Positions 12,836-27,100 of a stretch of 64,000 bases of DNA are shown here, piece by piece. The stretch spans positions 33,871,473 through 33,935,472 of the forward strand of contig NC_049904.1 of assembly GCF_001411555.2 (NCBI RefSeq), given 5' to 3'. Each line of letters begins with the position of its first letter. The first letter of the stretch is position 1. The stretch is from Juglans regia. Lineage: Eukaryota > Streptophyta > Magnoliopsida > Fagales > Juglandaceae. A program made the translations under genes and the position numbers. The notes under the pieces were generated by a model that was not told where the DNA came from, ran no database searches, and saw nothing but the letters and a program-made list of their open reading frames with translations.

Positions 12836-13224
12836 TAGGGGTGGGCAGCGGGGTCCACACCCAGCTCCCCTACCCTCTTCCCGCTGGGCATGCATGTATT
12901 TATATATCTATACAAATTTTTATTAGAGTGATTGAGTTTCACATTATTCAATTAAGATTTTTATATTGTCTAGATCTCTTATATAAAGATTGGTCTAAAA
13001 GGTTAAAACAATACAATCTTGTGAATACAAGTCTAATAAATTCATGTTATTAGTTTTTAAATCATATATGGTTATATTTACAATTTAAATTATATAACAA
13101 TTTGGATATATTTTTAGACCTAGAAATAGTTTTTAAGCCCAAATGGCCATGGGTACCTTTGGGCTGGGTGGGAGGCGGGGCGGATTCCCACCACACGGGG
13201 GTGGGGTGCGGGGATTCCCACCTA
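12836..13224. mobile_element. Second GC-capped hAT-like element
   Basis: The left end TAGGGGTGGGCAGCGGGG is identical to the inward-read right end of the element at 5188-5754. The right side is again GC-rich (GGCGGGGCGGATTCCCACC) and ends CCCACCTA, giving an imperfect inverted terminus. The core is AT-rich. The flanking 8-mers (TAGAGTCC and GAATTTGT) do not match, so the right boundary is uncertain. Confidence 0.6.
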
Positions 13225-13288
13225 GAATTTGTGACTTAAGCATTTTTCGGACAAAATGACAAAATATTGTTTACTTAGGTTAGAATTA

Positions 13289-13438
13289 GACTGCGTTTGG
13301 ATGATGACCTGAATTGAGTTGAGTTGAGTTGAGATGATAAAATATTGTTAGAATATTATTTTTTAATATTATTATTATTTTAAAATTTAAAAAAATTATA
13401 ATGATGAGTTAAGATGCATTTACTTACCAAACGAAGCC
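13289..13438. mobile_element. GTTTG-ended MITE with TTA duplication
   Basis: This 150-bp element runs from GACTGCGTTTGGATGATG to CCAAACGAAGCC, flanked on both sides by TTA (13286-13288 and 13439-13441). Inside the left end GAGTTGAGTTGAG repeats, and the core is AT-rich. The 3-bp duplication fits PIF/Harbinger. It is the cleanest copy of a family seen many times in this window. Confidence 0.75.
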
Positions 13439-13744
13439 TTAAAGTTCAACTTTGAAGGGATAAATACTTTATGTTTGGTCCCAGAAATTGCAGGGTCTGC
13501 TCTCAACTAACGTAAATAATGGACCAACTACCAACGAAATATTCAATCTGGATGACAAAAATTTCAAATTACGGACACAAACACAATACATCTTTGATGT
13601 GGAAATTTTTTCACATTAATTATCTTAAAAAATTATTATGTGATAATTGTATTAAACTTAGAATTAGTCTCATTATAAATGGTGTGCTAACACACCGATT
13701 TATGTATAGTAAAACTCAAAAAGTTTATCTTTCTATATCAATTT

Positions 13745-14454
13745 AAGGGATGTACAAAAATCGAAAAGATTGACCGTCATCGACAGGTTCGATTCTCACC
13801 GAAGTGAACCAGCCGCCGAAGTCCGAAATTGATGAAATTTTAGGTAGAAATTCGATGAAACCAATGTTGGCCGATTCGGTCTCGGTCTAAGACCGTCGAA
13901 CCGATCGATAATATATATATAAATAATATCTTATGTAAAACGATTAGTTTGGCTTTATACACCAAACAATGTCGTTTTGGGTTAACACTTCAGCCCTAAC
14001 CCTTGACCCAGAGCCCCCATTCCCTTTATACACCAAACGATCGATAATATATATATAAATAATATCTTATGTAAAACAATGCCGTTTCGTTTGAGCCTCT
14101 ATCTCCACCTCCCTCCCTCCCTCTCTCTCTTTCTTCGATGTTGTTACTCTCTCCAAACCTATTGTTGTCCCTCTCGTCGTTGGGGTATGGTTTTAATTTT
14201 AATTTTTCTTGTTTTTGTAATGATTTTTCTGATGTTTGAGGTTCAAGAAAATAGATGATGTTGTTGAGAAATTTGGTTACGAGGGGAAACCAAAGTTAAC
14301 ACCGATGAACCAATCGTAATTAGGCAAAACTACGCCGGCCAGTTTTGTCCCTCTTATTTGGCCGGTTTCGGTCGATACCACCTTCTGAAAAACATGTCAA
14401 ATCAGTTTCGGTTTTAAACTGAAACCACACCGATAATGTCGGTTTTCACTCCTA
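13745..14454. mobile_element. hAT-like element, unit 1 copy
   Basis: The left end AAGGGATGTACAAAAATCG and the right end CGGTTTTCACTCCTA are bounded by ATCAATTT (13737-13744) and ATCAGTTT (14455-14462), an 8-bp target duplication with one change. It has no transposase. The same insertion at the same site in unit 2 means it predates the duplication. It lies about 350 bp beyond the invertase stop. Confidence 0.78.
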
Positions 14455-14806
14455 ATCAGTTTATAAGTAAAAGACTCATTTTCATATATCGGTCGGGAGA
14501 GGAGGGCCAAAAATTAGTAGAATTTGACCAAAGCCAGAAACAAATTGGAGAAACAAATATAATAATACCAATCTAATGATCTGCAATATCATGCACTCAG
14601 TAGTTTAGAGTACTAATTTCTCAGCAAATTACATACCAATTGCATTGGCACTACATAAAACTAACGACATTGACAATATTAGCTTGGATCTATAACCCAA
14701 CCTTAAACCTGCATTAACGACCTGATAATTTAATATTTATTCTTTTCCCAAGCGCTTTTACCCGCTCACACTATTCTTTTTGTCACTTCAGTATCATTCT
14801 CTCCGT

Positions 14807-17800
14807 TTAGCTTATTTGACCGCTTTTCATGCTCCATGCATTTAGATTCTCTATGGTAACAATCTCTGACCCGTTGTTAAATGCGTACAAGTGAGCATCT
14901 TGGAAGACTGCAAGTGTGGGATAAACCCTTGATGTGATGCACGTTTTCCCTTGTGCTCCAAAACTTTCCACGACGGAATGATCAATCTGTGCAATAAAAC
15001 ATCAACAATTTAGACATTCCGAGAGAAAGAGAGAGGAAATATACAATCCATGCTATTATAATATATATGCATGTGTGTACGTGTCGTATGTGTTTAGGGA
15101 GCTCACCAAACTCCTAAGAGAAAGCTTCCCGTCTGCTAAATTCACGTTTACGAAGCCTGCAAATGATGGTCGATATAGCTCACGTCTCAAAGAGGAACTG
15201 CATATATATATGACAAGGCAAATCAAAACCAAGTCAAAAGGGTGACAAGATCAAGGGAAAACAGTACAGAAACTTATACCAATCTAGAAAGCAGTTAATT
15301 ATATAATTAATCATGACAAACCTTCTTGCATCAGAGCACATGAGAACTACATGCCCCTCTGAAGCTTTGAAAACTCTAAAGAAGACAGGAGTATATTCTT
15401 CTAGATTTTCTGAAGCTAGTGTCAACAACCCAAATGGACCAATCCCGCCTTGAACTGTCGAGCCCTTTTGGCCACATAGTGCTTGTGCGTCAACCCAGCT
15501 AGGATCAAATTGCTCGGCCGTATCCAAGCTTGATAGCCGAAAGGTTACATCAACATCGGCCTGTGTTGGTAAATTATTTTAAAAACAAATGCATTAGTCG
15601 GGAAATATATATATATATATATATATATATCATTCACCATGTAAACAAAAAAAAGAATATGTATCTTCCGTATTAAGCAAACCTGAGCAGCAGTAATTCC
15701 TTTGACCTCAAAGTGATCTCCCTGTTTGATCTGTTGATTGCTTATATGAACTTTCTCCCCTCTAAGAGTTTCCAATTCTTTAATAGGCCATTGTAACAAT
15801 TGCTTCCCAGAAGTGTCAAGCCACACCGTCCTCGGAATAAGCTAAAACAAGTCCAATCGAAATATCACATTTTCTAGTACTATTTACCAGCAATTGGGAG
15901 ATAAGCAGTAGCATATATATATATATTGATAGAACCCAAAATTATTGTTGTTACCTGAATCCCAGCCCACCCTTTAGAAGTATCGTTATTAGGCGTATCC
16001 GATTCATTAGCCCAACCCCACAAAATCCTTCGGTTCTTCCCGGCATCAAAGAAGGTCTTTGAGGCATAAAAGTTTCCGTAGTCATATCTTAGACCACTCC
16101 ATCCATCGGCAGATGTGTTATCAGGTACATACCTATCAGATCGAGGATCGTATGTTCCAAGTGTATAGTACTCGTACCTGGTAAGATCAAGACTCACCTT
16201 CAACACATGCTTTACGTTTTGCCCAAGAACTGATGTTTCCAACCCACTTTTCCCAGAAGAGGAGACCGGATAAAAATCTGGGCATTCCCACATACCCGTA
16301 TTGGCCGATGAATGCAGAGGGTGCTGAGCCTTAACCCAATGCACAAAGTCCCTACTCCTATACAAATATGCCATCCCTCTATGCTTCCTCCTGCTGCCTA
16401 CGACAAGCTTCCAATGGCCATTGCTCCACCATGCTGTCGTTGGGTCACGAAAAGCGCTCGCATTCATTCCCCCAACGGGAACAATTATGGGGTTGTTATC
16501 GGGCTTTACCCATTCACGGAGATATGGGTCAGAGTAGTTTGCAGGAACGGCTTGGTTTTGGACCTGACGGTTCTGAGGGTCAATTCCAGTGTAGAGAATA
16601 ATGGGCTTCTCTCCTGGGAGAATTGTGGCAGACCCAGACCAACACCCATTTATATCAAATGGCTTGCTGGGGTAGATGGCTGGATCTAAGGGTTTCCAGT
16701 TGATCATATCCTTTGATACTGAATGGGCCCACACAATGTTGCCCCACACTGCACCTTTTGGGTTGTACTGGTAGAAAAGATGGTAGACTCCTTTGTAGTA
16801 CATGGGTCCTGTTTGCATTTTTTTAAAAGAGAATTTTTGTTTTAGAAGCATTATAGATATAAATAAATTATATAAAAATAAATTCATAATTCGATTTGAT
16901 TTCATGTGATCAATAAAAGTAATTTAACAAATTTTCACATTAAATCACGTCAATTTTTTCTTTGTCTTTATGGAATATTTTCCTTTTTTTTTTTTTTTAC
17001 CACAAGACAGCAGTTTAGGGTTCCAAAGGACTCACCATTTGGATCTGTCGTTGGTTCGTTGTTTTGCCGATTTCAACACCATGCGTGAAAGAAAAAGGAG
17101 CAAAGGCCAGTAAGTGAAAGGTAAATGTAGCTTTCAATGCGAAAATAAACAATACAAAAGAAGGTAATGCACATTGCACATTTGGAACAAAACCCATTAA
17201 GAAACTGCCCAAAAAAAGGTGCCTTTATGAGTTTTTTGTGATTGAAACAAAGCGTAGAGCATTGTTATGTGTTTGTCATTGATCAGGAGCACTTCCATGA
17301 TCTTTAAATAATAATTTGCCGTTAACCAGATAATGAATCCTATCTAATCTTTTATTTATTTTTTTAATTTGTACACGTGTGTAACAGCAATTGCTGCACA
17401 GCAGCACAATCATTAGCATGTAAAGAAGTTATACCTATATATATATATAGTAAAGCTTAAACTATATCCCCGCATGCACGGCCAAGACGTTGAGAAATAT
17501 AGTAAAGCTTGGAGATGCTAGGTGTTCATGTCCTCTAGATGTGCTCTTCAAAAGTGATTTTTAGGGCTGGTTTGGACCTCAAACCAAACACAAAATTCTC
17601 ATCTCATCTCATCTCATCATTACACCTTTTTTAAATCCCCATACAAAATATAATAAACAATTCAACTTTTTTAAATCCCAATATACATTTTTCAAATCCC
17701 AAAACAATAATAATATTAAAACTTAATATTTTAAACTTCAAAACAAAACACAAAATTCTCATCTCACCCCCCAAACCTACCTTGTTTTTTTTTTTTTTCA

Positions 17801-19630
17801 TGTGCCCTAGGCAAAATTCATCTTTTTTTATTTTTTTTCATTTTTTCTTTTCACATTTTTTCAAACATCTTTAAATATTTTAAATATATATATATCAATA
17901 CACTAATAGTAACTTCTTTAATCAATAAGAAAAAATAAATAAATACATGAACGGTCAAAATGAGAAGACATACTAATATTATTCTTTTTTAAAATGTTAA
18001 AAAACCACGCAAGCAAATTCAAGTTGTAGTTTTGTAAAACATTTAAAAAAACAAAAAAGAAAACAAAATGTGTCCTAAGGGCGCATTTGGAGGGCAACCA
18101 TTAAAGCATAATTTTCCATATAATAAAACCAACACTAAAAATAAAAAACATACCACAAAACAACCAAATTAAGTGATTAATTAATTAACCAAAATTCTCT
18201 GGAAATCCAAAAAATGAACAAAGTTACGGTTATATATATATATATATAGCTAATTTTGTTGATGCACGAATGTCGCTTTGTTAAATTAATACAGCATAAT
18301 CTCAAATATGGTTCATTCTTTAAAAGACCCGTCTGATAATGGGTTACCAATTAATAAGATCAATGGACGTTGCTGAGACGTACGCATAAGAAATTATTAT
18401 TTTTTATATACAATTAAATATATATAGTAATTAAATTCACTGAACAATGAATTATTTTGCAAGAAATGGAAAGATGTTTAAATACTACTCATGCTATATA
18501 TTAATTTTGATTATAAATATATATATATATTTTTTTTTTATTTCTTTAAAACGTGGAGAAATTAAGGAGAACGCATGACAATGCATTTTCTATGCAAAAC
18601 TAATATTAATTTGTAAAAAAAAAATGAGTCTCTCCTATATATATATATATATATAGGCTCATGCAGTATAGTTTTTATTAAATTTTAAGGAGTGGTGCTA
18701 GGCTACTGCCTAACAGTGACTATTGGGCGTGCCGTCTAGGCAAAGCTCATCTTTTTTATTTTTTTCATTTTTTCTTTCACATTTTTTTAACATCTTTAAA
18801 TATTTTTAAAAAATAAAAATATATATCAGTATACTAATAGTCACTTTTAATCAGTAAGTAAAAATAAAAATAAATAAATAAATAAATACATAAGCAATCA
18901 AAATAAAGAGGTAAAATGAGAGGACATACTAGCATTATTCAATTTTAAAATAGTTTATGTTAAATATAAAAATATTTCAATACATATCATATTAAAATTA
19001 AAAATTATATCGTACGTAAAAAAATTCGGCATGCATAACCTTCATATTGATCATATTAGAGAACAAGATATACATTAATTACATTACCAATAGAGATCAA
19101 GAGATATTCGATATATGTGATGCAGTATATCTTCTACGTACAAGGGTCCCTAAAGAGTCCGGAAAATTTAAACGTATGTTTATACAGATAGAGATCAAGA
19201 GCTTATTAATTTGTTAAGTTCCGATAATCCAAATGCATGGGGAAAAAAACGTGAGAAAGAAAAGATCAACAGAAAGAAGTTTAGGCAATAATATCGTAGG
19301 TGCATGCAGATGATGATCATCGATCAGGAAATTAAAGGAATTCATGAAGAAGTAAATAAAAAAATAGAGAAATTTAATTAATGTGCGTGCGTGTGTGCGT
19401 AGTCGTAGTTTCTTTGGAGAGAAGTACTGCATGGGAAAAAACTTACCATTAATCCAATGCATAGGAGGCTGAAAATGGAACCCAGTTCTATGAAGTTGTT
19501 TCACCTCAACGGCAGGCATAGACTGCAACTCTGGGTGAACCTTGTGAGACGCTTTGACAAACCCATTGTTGCAAACCATACAAAGAAACCAAACTAATAA
19601 AAAACACGAAAGAAACTTTGAGGCGTCCAT
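14807..19630 (-). CDS. CWINV: Cell-wall invertase (GH32), copy 1
   Basis: Seven exons: 19630-19447, 17044-17036 (nine bases), 16808-15955, 15841-15683, 15560-15322, 15197-15107 and 14986-14807. All splice in phase to 571 residues. Acid beta-fructofuranosidase splits sucrose to glucose and fructose in the cell wall, feeding sink tissue. An N-terminal hydrophobic signal peptide (about 1-27) is followed by the GH32 beta-propeller. The sucrose box WINDPNG, with nucleophile Asp62, is assembled over three exons, the mini-exon supplying the DPN core. RDP is at 185-187 and WECPDF at 238-243 (acid/base Glu239). Pro241 marks the wall type; vacuolar enzymes have Val. The protein ends [11 protein letters not shown] like other wall isoforms. 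TA-rich TATA candidates lie on the minus strand near 19738-19750. Intact. Confidence 0.95.
17564..17781. mobile_element. MITE in invertase copy 1 intron 1, absent from copy 2
   Basis: A GTTTG-ended element (GGGCTGGTTTGG to CCAAACCTACC), flanked by TTA and TTG, interrupts sequence that is continuous in copy 2 near 34870-34880. The inner ends carry CTCATCTCATCTCATC. It was probably inserted after the duplication, or lost cleanly from copy 2. Confidence 0.7.
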
Positions 19631-21164
19631 TAACAAACGCCAAAAAGAAGTGCTAAAGAAGCTTATTTGAAAAGCCTGATCAAGGGATAGAAGATAGAGA
19701 TGGGTGCATATATATATACTGCAAGTGAGCGAGGTTGTATATATATACACAAGCACCAGAGAGAGAGGGGGAGAGATTCGTGCTAAAATTATAACAAGAA
19801 TTCAAAAGGATAAACGTTTAAATTAACTAGGCAGTTTCTTAATTAACTTCTCTCCTTCTTTTATGGGATATTGATCTGGTTTACAGTATATCTTAAAAAT
19901 TTAAAAGACTGGCGGCCATCGAGAATTATCCGATCAATTACTACTTTTAATAATTATTTAAAATTAATAATAGTAATTATAATAACAACTTCAACAAAAA
20001 TATTTAATTGTGATACTACCAACAAAACAAGTACAGATTTCAATAAATAAATAAATGGAGAGAAAGCTATTTTCATTAATTAATTATGGTTTTTCAGTTT
20101 TCTTTTTCTCTCTATTAATTTAAACTGAATTGCGTTTTCCTTTTAACAAGTGTTTTGTTTTTATTGGTTATTGTGGGATAACGGAGGTTATTTGCATATA
20201 TATTCTAGTCGATTCATTAACCAGGCCATCCCGTTTTTAGGGATTGATAGTACAATTAATTAACCAGTCCACCCCGTTATGGTGGGATAATGTACAGTTT
20301 GGATAAAGATTTAACTCCAACCATTGTTTGAATTATAACGATTTTATCCCCCCCAACATTCTCAAACCACAACTCCAACCATGCATGGAGTTCCCCCGTG
20401 CATGTACAATTAATTAACAATAAAAGGTATTGGTTTTGCTGTTCAGATCTTCATACACCATGCAGTCCAACTCTTGATCTGCATTTAGTATATGAATGAT
20501 CGATACTAGACGAATGACACATAATTCTTCACACTTGAATTAACACAAGATTTTCATTGTTATGATCAATACGAACGGCACATTTGGTACTACTGCTATG
20601 TACGAGAAGAGAGAAGATCACACGCAAAAGAAGAGTAAGGTCGATATATTTGCAATCTTTTATTATAATTATTTAAAAAATCATATTTAAAATGAAGACA
20701 TTTTTATATAGGATAGATTTTTTTTATTGTTAAAACACACCTCGTTTAAAACATAATTGTCTAAAGATCGATGTAAAAGAATGTAATGTGTCTATCATTT
20801 TCCATTATGACTACGAGATTAAAAAAAATGACCAAATGTCATACAACATATTGACAAACTTAAGAAAGTTATTTTTTTTCATCACACATATTGTGGTGCC
20901 CCAAATAAAATCAAATTAGGTGTTATTCAATTGTGTTCCAAAAATAAATTTTAATCATAAACCCAACTTTGCGTCGATACGCATTCCTTATAGCAAGCTG
21001 AAGCTAATTGCTAAATCCCAAGACAGGATTTAATATTACTCTATACCGGACAAGGACAATATTACACCCTCCTACGGTCCTACCTCCGTCTGCTGCATTC
21101 TTACAAATAATACAGATAACATATTTCCTTCCATTACACACGCAAATGAGCCAAGACTCCAATT
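19631..21164. other. Invertase copy 1 upstream region / kinesin copy 1 3' flank
   Basis: About 1.5 kb separates the kinesin stop from the invertase ATG. It contains a short interrupted GA run (19759-19767), TA-rich TATA candidates, and AT-rich DNA that matches 36727-38274 in unit 2 apart from small indels. No further gene seen. Confidence 0.6.
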
Positions 21165-24100
21165 TTAGTTCAGTTGGATGAGCGGTGAGCGTGGTATAAG
21201 CGAAGGTTTAGATTCCTTCCCGTCAAATGATATATCTGAATGATTTTCCCGGAATTCCTCAATGAGGGCTTCCATCGGCATGGCTCGGAGTGACTCGATG
21301 GTCCCCTTACTCGGGACCCCTGGCTCACATCTTGTTGGTGTTGTGCCACTAGGCTCATAATCCTGCGCACCATTTAAGAACATGCATGCTTAATGGACTG
21401 GTTTGGGTACAAAGTGGGTTTACCTATCATATGTGGGCTTAGGGAGAAACTCAAAGCGGTGAATTATAAGAAAAAAGAGTAATGCTACATACAATCATGA
21501 AATGCAAAAACGTCGTACAGTCGCTTTGAAAAGAGTGAGGTCTGCTATTAAAAAATTAATTTCTTTTTATATGGGTCTCATATTTATTCATTTCTTTTAA
21601 AGCAACTGCGTGACACTTGCACACTCACGATTGCAAGTATCATTTCTCAAGAAAAAAAGTAGATATCAGCCTCAGGTTGATTGGTGAGATGCTCTCGGCA
21701 TAAACCCATAGCAGAAGTACAAGTCAGTATCCTAACATGATAAGAAAAGTAACATACCATATATCGCTGCTGGAAGGTGTTCTGTGCCTTCTCTTGTATA
21801 CATGCTGCTTGGCCAGAGTGATCCTCCCTGAAAACTTGAAGGTTATTTTGATGGGCTTTCACAATCTCCAAAATTCCAGATATAGAGCTTTGCATCTGCT
21901 CAGATACACCTGTTCACGAGGAAAACATCTCATTTGTGATCCCTAGACGCAAAACTAGCAACAATAATAGTTATATATATCATCAAACGTTAATCATTCT
22001 CATCTTTATACAAAGATATCAGACGCTTCTTAATAACATTGAAGCTTCATTATATTTTAGAGCAAAACTATGTTTATAAATTTCGTCTCAGTTCAAGTTC
22101 TACAGATGAAATAAATAAATAATGACATAGCTAGTAATCACCCATAACCATAGATTGGTAATTCCAATTAACCGTATTTTTAAGATCAAGATTAAAAGGT
22201 TGAAACTTAAATTGAATGTATCTACCGTTATCAAGCAGATTCAGTCAACGGATATGGAAAATTTAGACGTGATTTACTGGTATATCATATGTGAATTTGC
22301 AAGTCTGATATAAACAAGACCATATTCAAACAAATCTCTAGGCATAATACTCACTATCAACATGCTGAAGTGTCTCCTCGCAATTTCTTGACACATCTTG
22401 CTCAGCCGCAAGCCGTGCAGAACTAATCTCAACGTCATGCTGTTCATTGCTATCAGAAGCACTCCTGCATCACAAAGGTCATAACATCATGAGAAGAAAT
22501 GAAGATGCGGCTTCTACTTCATGATTATGACACATTCATTAGGTCGAGCTAGAAAGAGTTGTCAAACAAAAACAAAAAAGGCATAAGCACCTTTAGAATT
22601 TAAAAATACAAAGCTTTTTTTTTCCCTTATTCCCAATATAAAATAAATAACAAAGTCTCCATATTTTCATCAATTTAAACTTTTGAAACAAATGATAATT
22701 TCACATGGTATCAGAGCAGATGACTTGAGTTCGAATCCTGACTCTACACTCTATCAAATTTAATTAAATATTTCACGTGTTAGGCCACTCATTGAAAGGG
22801 AGTCTAGCCCACAAGTGAAGTGAATGTTAAGATATAAAATAAATAATAAAATCTATATATTTTCATCAGTTTAAACTTTTGAAACAAATTGTAATTTCAC
22901 ACCACCCTATAATAGGGATAAAAGAGCTATCCACTAAAGCCCAATAGCCACTAACCTGACAAGTGACACCATTGCGGAAACATGGTTATTGCCCATCTCA
23001 TTCACACACACGTGTGTCCTTTTCGAGTGCTCGAAAGCCGATTCAGCAGTATTTACACTATGCCAAAGGGAGAAAGAGAATATCAAATAACGTAATAAAA
23101 AATTATATGGTACTAGAGGCAGAAGAAGGCATTGAATCAAACTTACCATTGCTTTAGGAGTACCTCCATACGACAATGTTTAGCAGCAGAGTATTCAGCA
23201 CTATTGTTGGCATCATTTTCCGCTAGTGTAGAAAATGTTTGCCACTTTCTTTTTGCATCTGATGTAATACCCTCCATCGATAAAACGTGTCCATCCAAGA
23301 ACGCCTTGTTTGCAATAGCACTTTCTTTGAGATCTACAAGCCTTGTATCAACCTGTCAGCCCAACTCTTAAACAATTCTGGACAAAGATATACAAGCAGA
23401 AATTAAAAACATAAAAAAAGTAATCCACACACAAAACAGACCAGCTTCTTTTGACGCTGAATGTGATATGTGACCAGACTGGTCACATCAGCTATAAGCT
23501 TGTCTGCTTCAGATTTTGACTGCTCCTGCAAAAGATATGCTCAACATGTCAGATATTTCCACAAATGAAGTAATAACTGCAGCAAAACTTCAATTCTTTC
23601 ATACCTCATAGGCCTTTTGAAACTCTGCAATGCTTCTCACATGAATTTCATCAGCTTGCACTGCATAATTTTCAAGCCTCTTTGATTCTTCCAGAAGCTT
23701 TTGAAGAAATCCTTGAGAGAAATCAGAAATGTCCCTTGTTTGCTCAACACTAACATTGAATCTCTTTTCAATTCAAAACCAACAAAAGAAAATATTGATT
23801 CAAATTAGTAAAAAATCAAAACCAAAAGGGAGAAGAAATTAAGAACGACACTTTCAAAATTTTCAATAAATCAAATTGAACCATTTGTAGAACAATCAAG
23901 GAACTTTCACTAAAACCTCATATCAAAAGAAGGCAAACAATTGGAACAAATTCTTTTCAGTTTCCAATAATATATTAATAACCCTTTTCCATTGATTTTG
24001 GTCCATCAAAAATTGGATATACATCTTTCAGATGAATATCAAGGGGGGTGAAGAAAATACACCTGTCCACCAGTCATGCTTCCTGTTTTTTCCATTTAAA

Positions 24101-27100
24101 TTTAATGTTAAAAAGTGGAGGGGTTCTAGCTATTACCCTTTGTTAACAATAGGACAAAGTAAATATCAAGGCATAAACCTGTCGCAGTTCCCTTGCAAAC
24201 ACAGCCATTTCTCCTTGGTGAGAGGATAGAGTACTCTGAAGATCATTAAATATTGAAGCCGCTTCACAGGCCTCTGATGCTAAAAGCTGATTCACAAACA
24301 GAAAATTATGACAAAAAATAATTATAATCACAAAAAAAAAAGAGCCATCCATGAGGTATGATAGGGGATAAACACAAGGGAACTTCATCTGTTGCACCTA
24401 CTTCTTCAATAGAATGAGCATTAGAAGCAGCCAGAAAAGAAATTTGCTCCAGTCCAGCATTAGAACCCGCCTTGTGCAATCGCACAACGTTTTGCACTGC
24501 CTCAATATGAGACAAATACAAAGCCCTCAAAGTTGTAATTTTTTCCTTGACATCAACAACAGCCTAAAGGTAGGAACAAGGTGACTAAATCAAAGTTCAA
24601 TGAAGCACGGTATTATGACATGACAACACTACCATCCTTTAAAACAAAGCATGTCATCTCAAAACAGAGAATACATCAGGTGAATGCAAATTATTATTAC
24701 ACCACAAGCATCATCTAATACCTTCTCATGTATGCCTGTAAAAGAATGAGAAAGTTTCTCAACGCTCAGCAGGTGTTCTTTCTGCTCAGACAATGAAGTT
24801 TCCACCAAGTTGCAAAGCGAACCAATTTGTTGGGCAAGCTCATCTTGGAAATTGCTCACCACCAATCTGTTATCAGCATTAAGTTTGTCTTCTCTTCCTA
24901 CAACGTAAAACAATAGAAAAGAAGAACGTTAAAAAGTTTAGGAAATATCTGAATTTGAAGCTTTGAAATCATTTGGAAACTGCATACCAATTTTTGAAAA
25001 CAATGATGCATTATCTTGAAGAGCTTTCTCCAAATCAGATCGTAAAACACAAGCTTGATGAGCCAGTGCATTTTCTGTTCCACGCATGGAGCAACAGTAT
25101 GAATACACACGATAGCATCCAAATGTCAAAAAGGATGATAGTAATGCACACCTGCTTTTCTCTGTTCAGAGATGACAAAATTCTTCTCCGTCAGAGCATA
25201 CTGGCATTTCTTAAGTTCCTCCTCGGAGTTGGCAAGCAATTTTCTGGTTTGATTCAAGTTTTTCTGCATGGTTTTATCCACATTAGACTAAAATGCACCC
25301 AAGAATTCTGAAGCACGTACGACATCTTATAAATTGAGACTGACCTCAGTGACATCCAGTTTGTGACTCAAATCGGAGCATTGCAGGATTTGGAAGTTAT
25401 GTTTATCGTGCAGTTCCTCAAGTTGCTGCTTGAAATATGATAAAATGAGTTGAGACATCATGACAATTTGTAACAAGAAAACACTTGGTCTTTAATATTC
25501 GTGTCACGTGAACAAACCTTTTGATGGGTTTCTAGCATAATCCCCATTTGCTCAATCTGATCTACCATGGCCTAAGGTCAAGGTATAGAACACATGCATA
25601 AATAGGAAGAAAATAGACACATCAAAAACTCAGAAATTCAAGAACAAAGAATGCAGATGGTGAGCATCAACAACATTCAATATGTATCCAGTTGTTATTT
25701 CATGCTGAACAAGGACACCTCCCACTAAAAAAGTCCATTCTTAGAAATTAGACAAATTGAAATAAGCCAAACATCAACACTGCAGCCACGGAAGCATTAC
25801 TCGTTTGTTTTTGCAGATGAGATGAGTTGAGATGAAAGTAGAAAGTTGAATAAAATATTATTAGAATATATTTTTTAAACATTATTTTTGTTTTGGGATT
25901 TGAAAAAGTTGAATTGTTTTTTTTTTTTTTTTTTGTGGGAATATGAAAAAATTGTAATGATTAAATGAGTTCAGAAGAGTTGTAAAAACAAACGAGGCAG
26001 TAAATCTCAAATTCACATAATCGCATAAAAATGAAACAATTTATGGATATTCCACTCAAAATATATGAATACAAGTAATATCATTGTGAAAAGACAAAAA
26101 TTAGGGGATAATGCAATACCTTTTTCTCACTCTCCTCCTGATGGTACCGCTCCTTTGGAATATAGACACCATTTTTTTCACGTGCAGCATAAACCTCTGA
26201 ATAAATCACAATGGTGAAAAACAAGAAGCACAAGAAGCCACCTTAAATTTCACAGATGCCACTAAATTCATTATACTGTTTCACCAACAACAAACATCTA
26301 GCTCACCTGCCTTTAGGCGTTCAATTTCACCATAAAGATCCTTGATCAAAGTTGACTTCATCATTTTTTGGTTAACCTAACAGTAACCAAAACAAAGAGT
26401 GAATTCCCTATGGAAATAGCACTCATTATCAAGTATTTTGAGATTTGACAAATTACTGAAGGTAACAAGACAACATGTGCACCAACCCATTCTAACCAAA
26501 TCCTATAAATACATTGAACTCGTGAATATCTGAAAACAACAATTTGCATGAAATGGAAATTGTCCCAAAAGACATCCCCACTAGATTTTCAAGCTCAAAA
26601 ACAATAACTTGAGAGCATAAACTCTCCACATTGATTATAAACTTTCTGAAAGCAAAGAGGCATGGTAACACTAGGTTGTGTCCTATTAACTCAGACTGCA
26701 TAGGAAAGGACATGTACCAAGACACTGCAGCAAACTTCAATACAGGATAACAGATAATTTAAGGATAAAAATGATTAGCTTTGAATAAATCAAATCTTTC
26801 ATTCAAGGAACCTAATATAAGTTTACTTCTAAATTGGAAAACAGAAACAAGCTAGTTCCACAAGGTGATCATTCTGGTATTCACATTAGATGTCAGACCG
26901 CAGTAATGGGTAAAACTTCTTACAGATAATAGCAGATACATTACTCTATAAACCACGCTGATAACCAAATGCTAAACTAATAAGAGGGAGCACATAAAAG
27001 ATGTCCAGACAGTCGACAGCATGCTTATTTTGGGAGTAATGCTATTCATCCCTTTTAACCATCATCCTTTCATCATTCCCAAAAAAGACATTTGTTATCT

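Noticed and set aside
16312..16689. 125-codon plus-strand frame (and its twin at 33606-33983)
   Set aside because: Antisense to invertase exon 3; conserved only because the exon is.
22706..22760. Possible tRNA gene (TGGTATCAGAGC followed by GAGTTCGAATCC)
   Set aside because: No acceptor or anticodon stems form; the primer site of a TRIM-like element between direct repeats explains it better.
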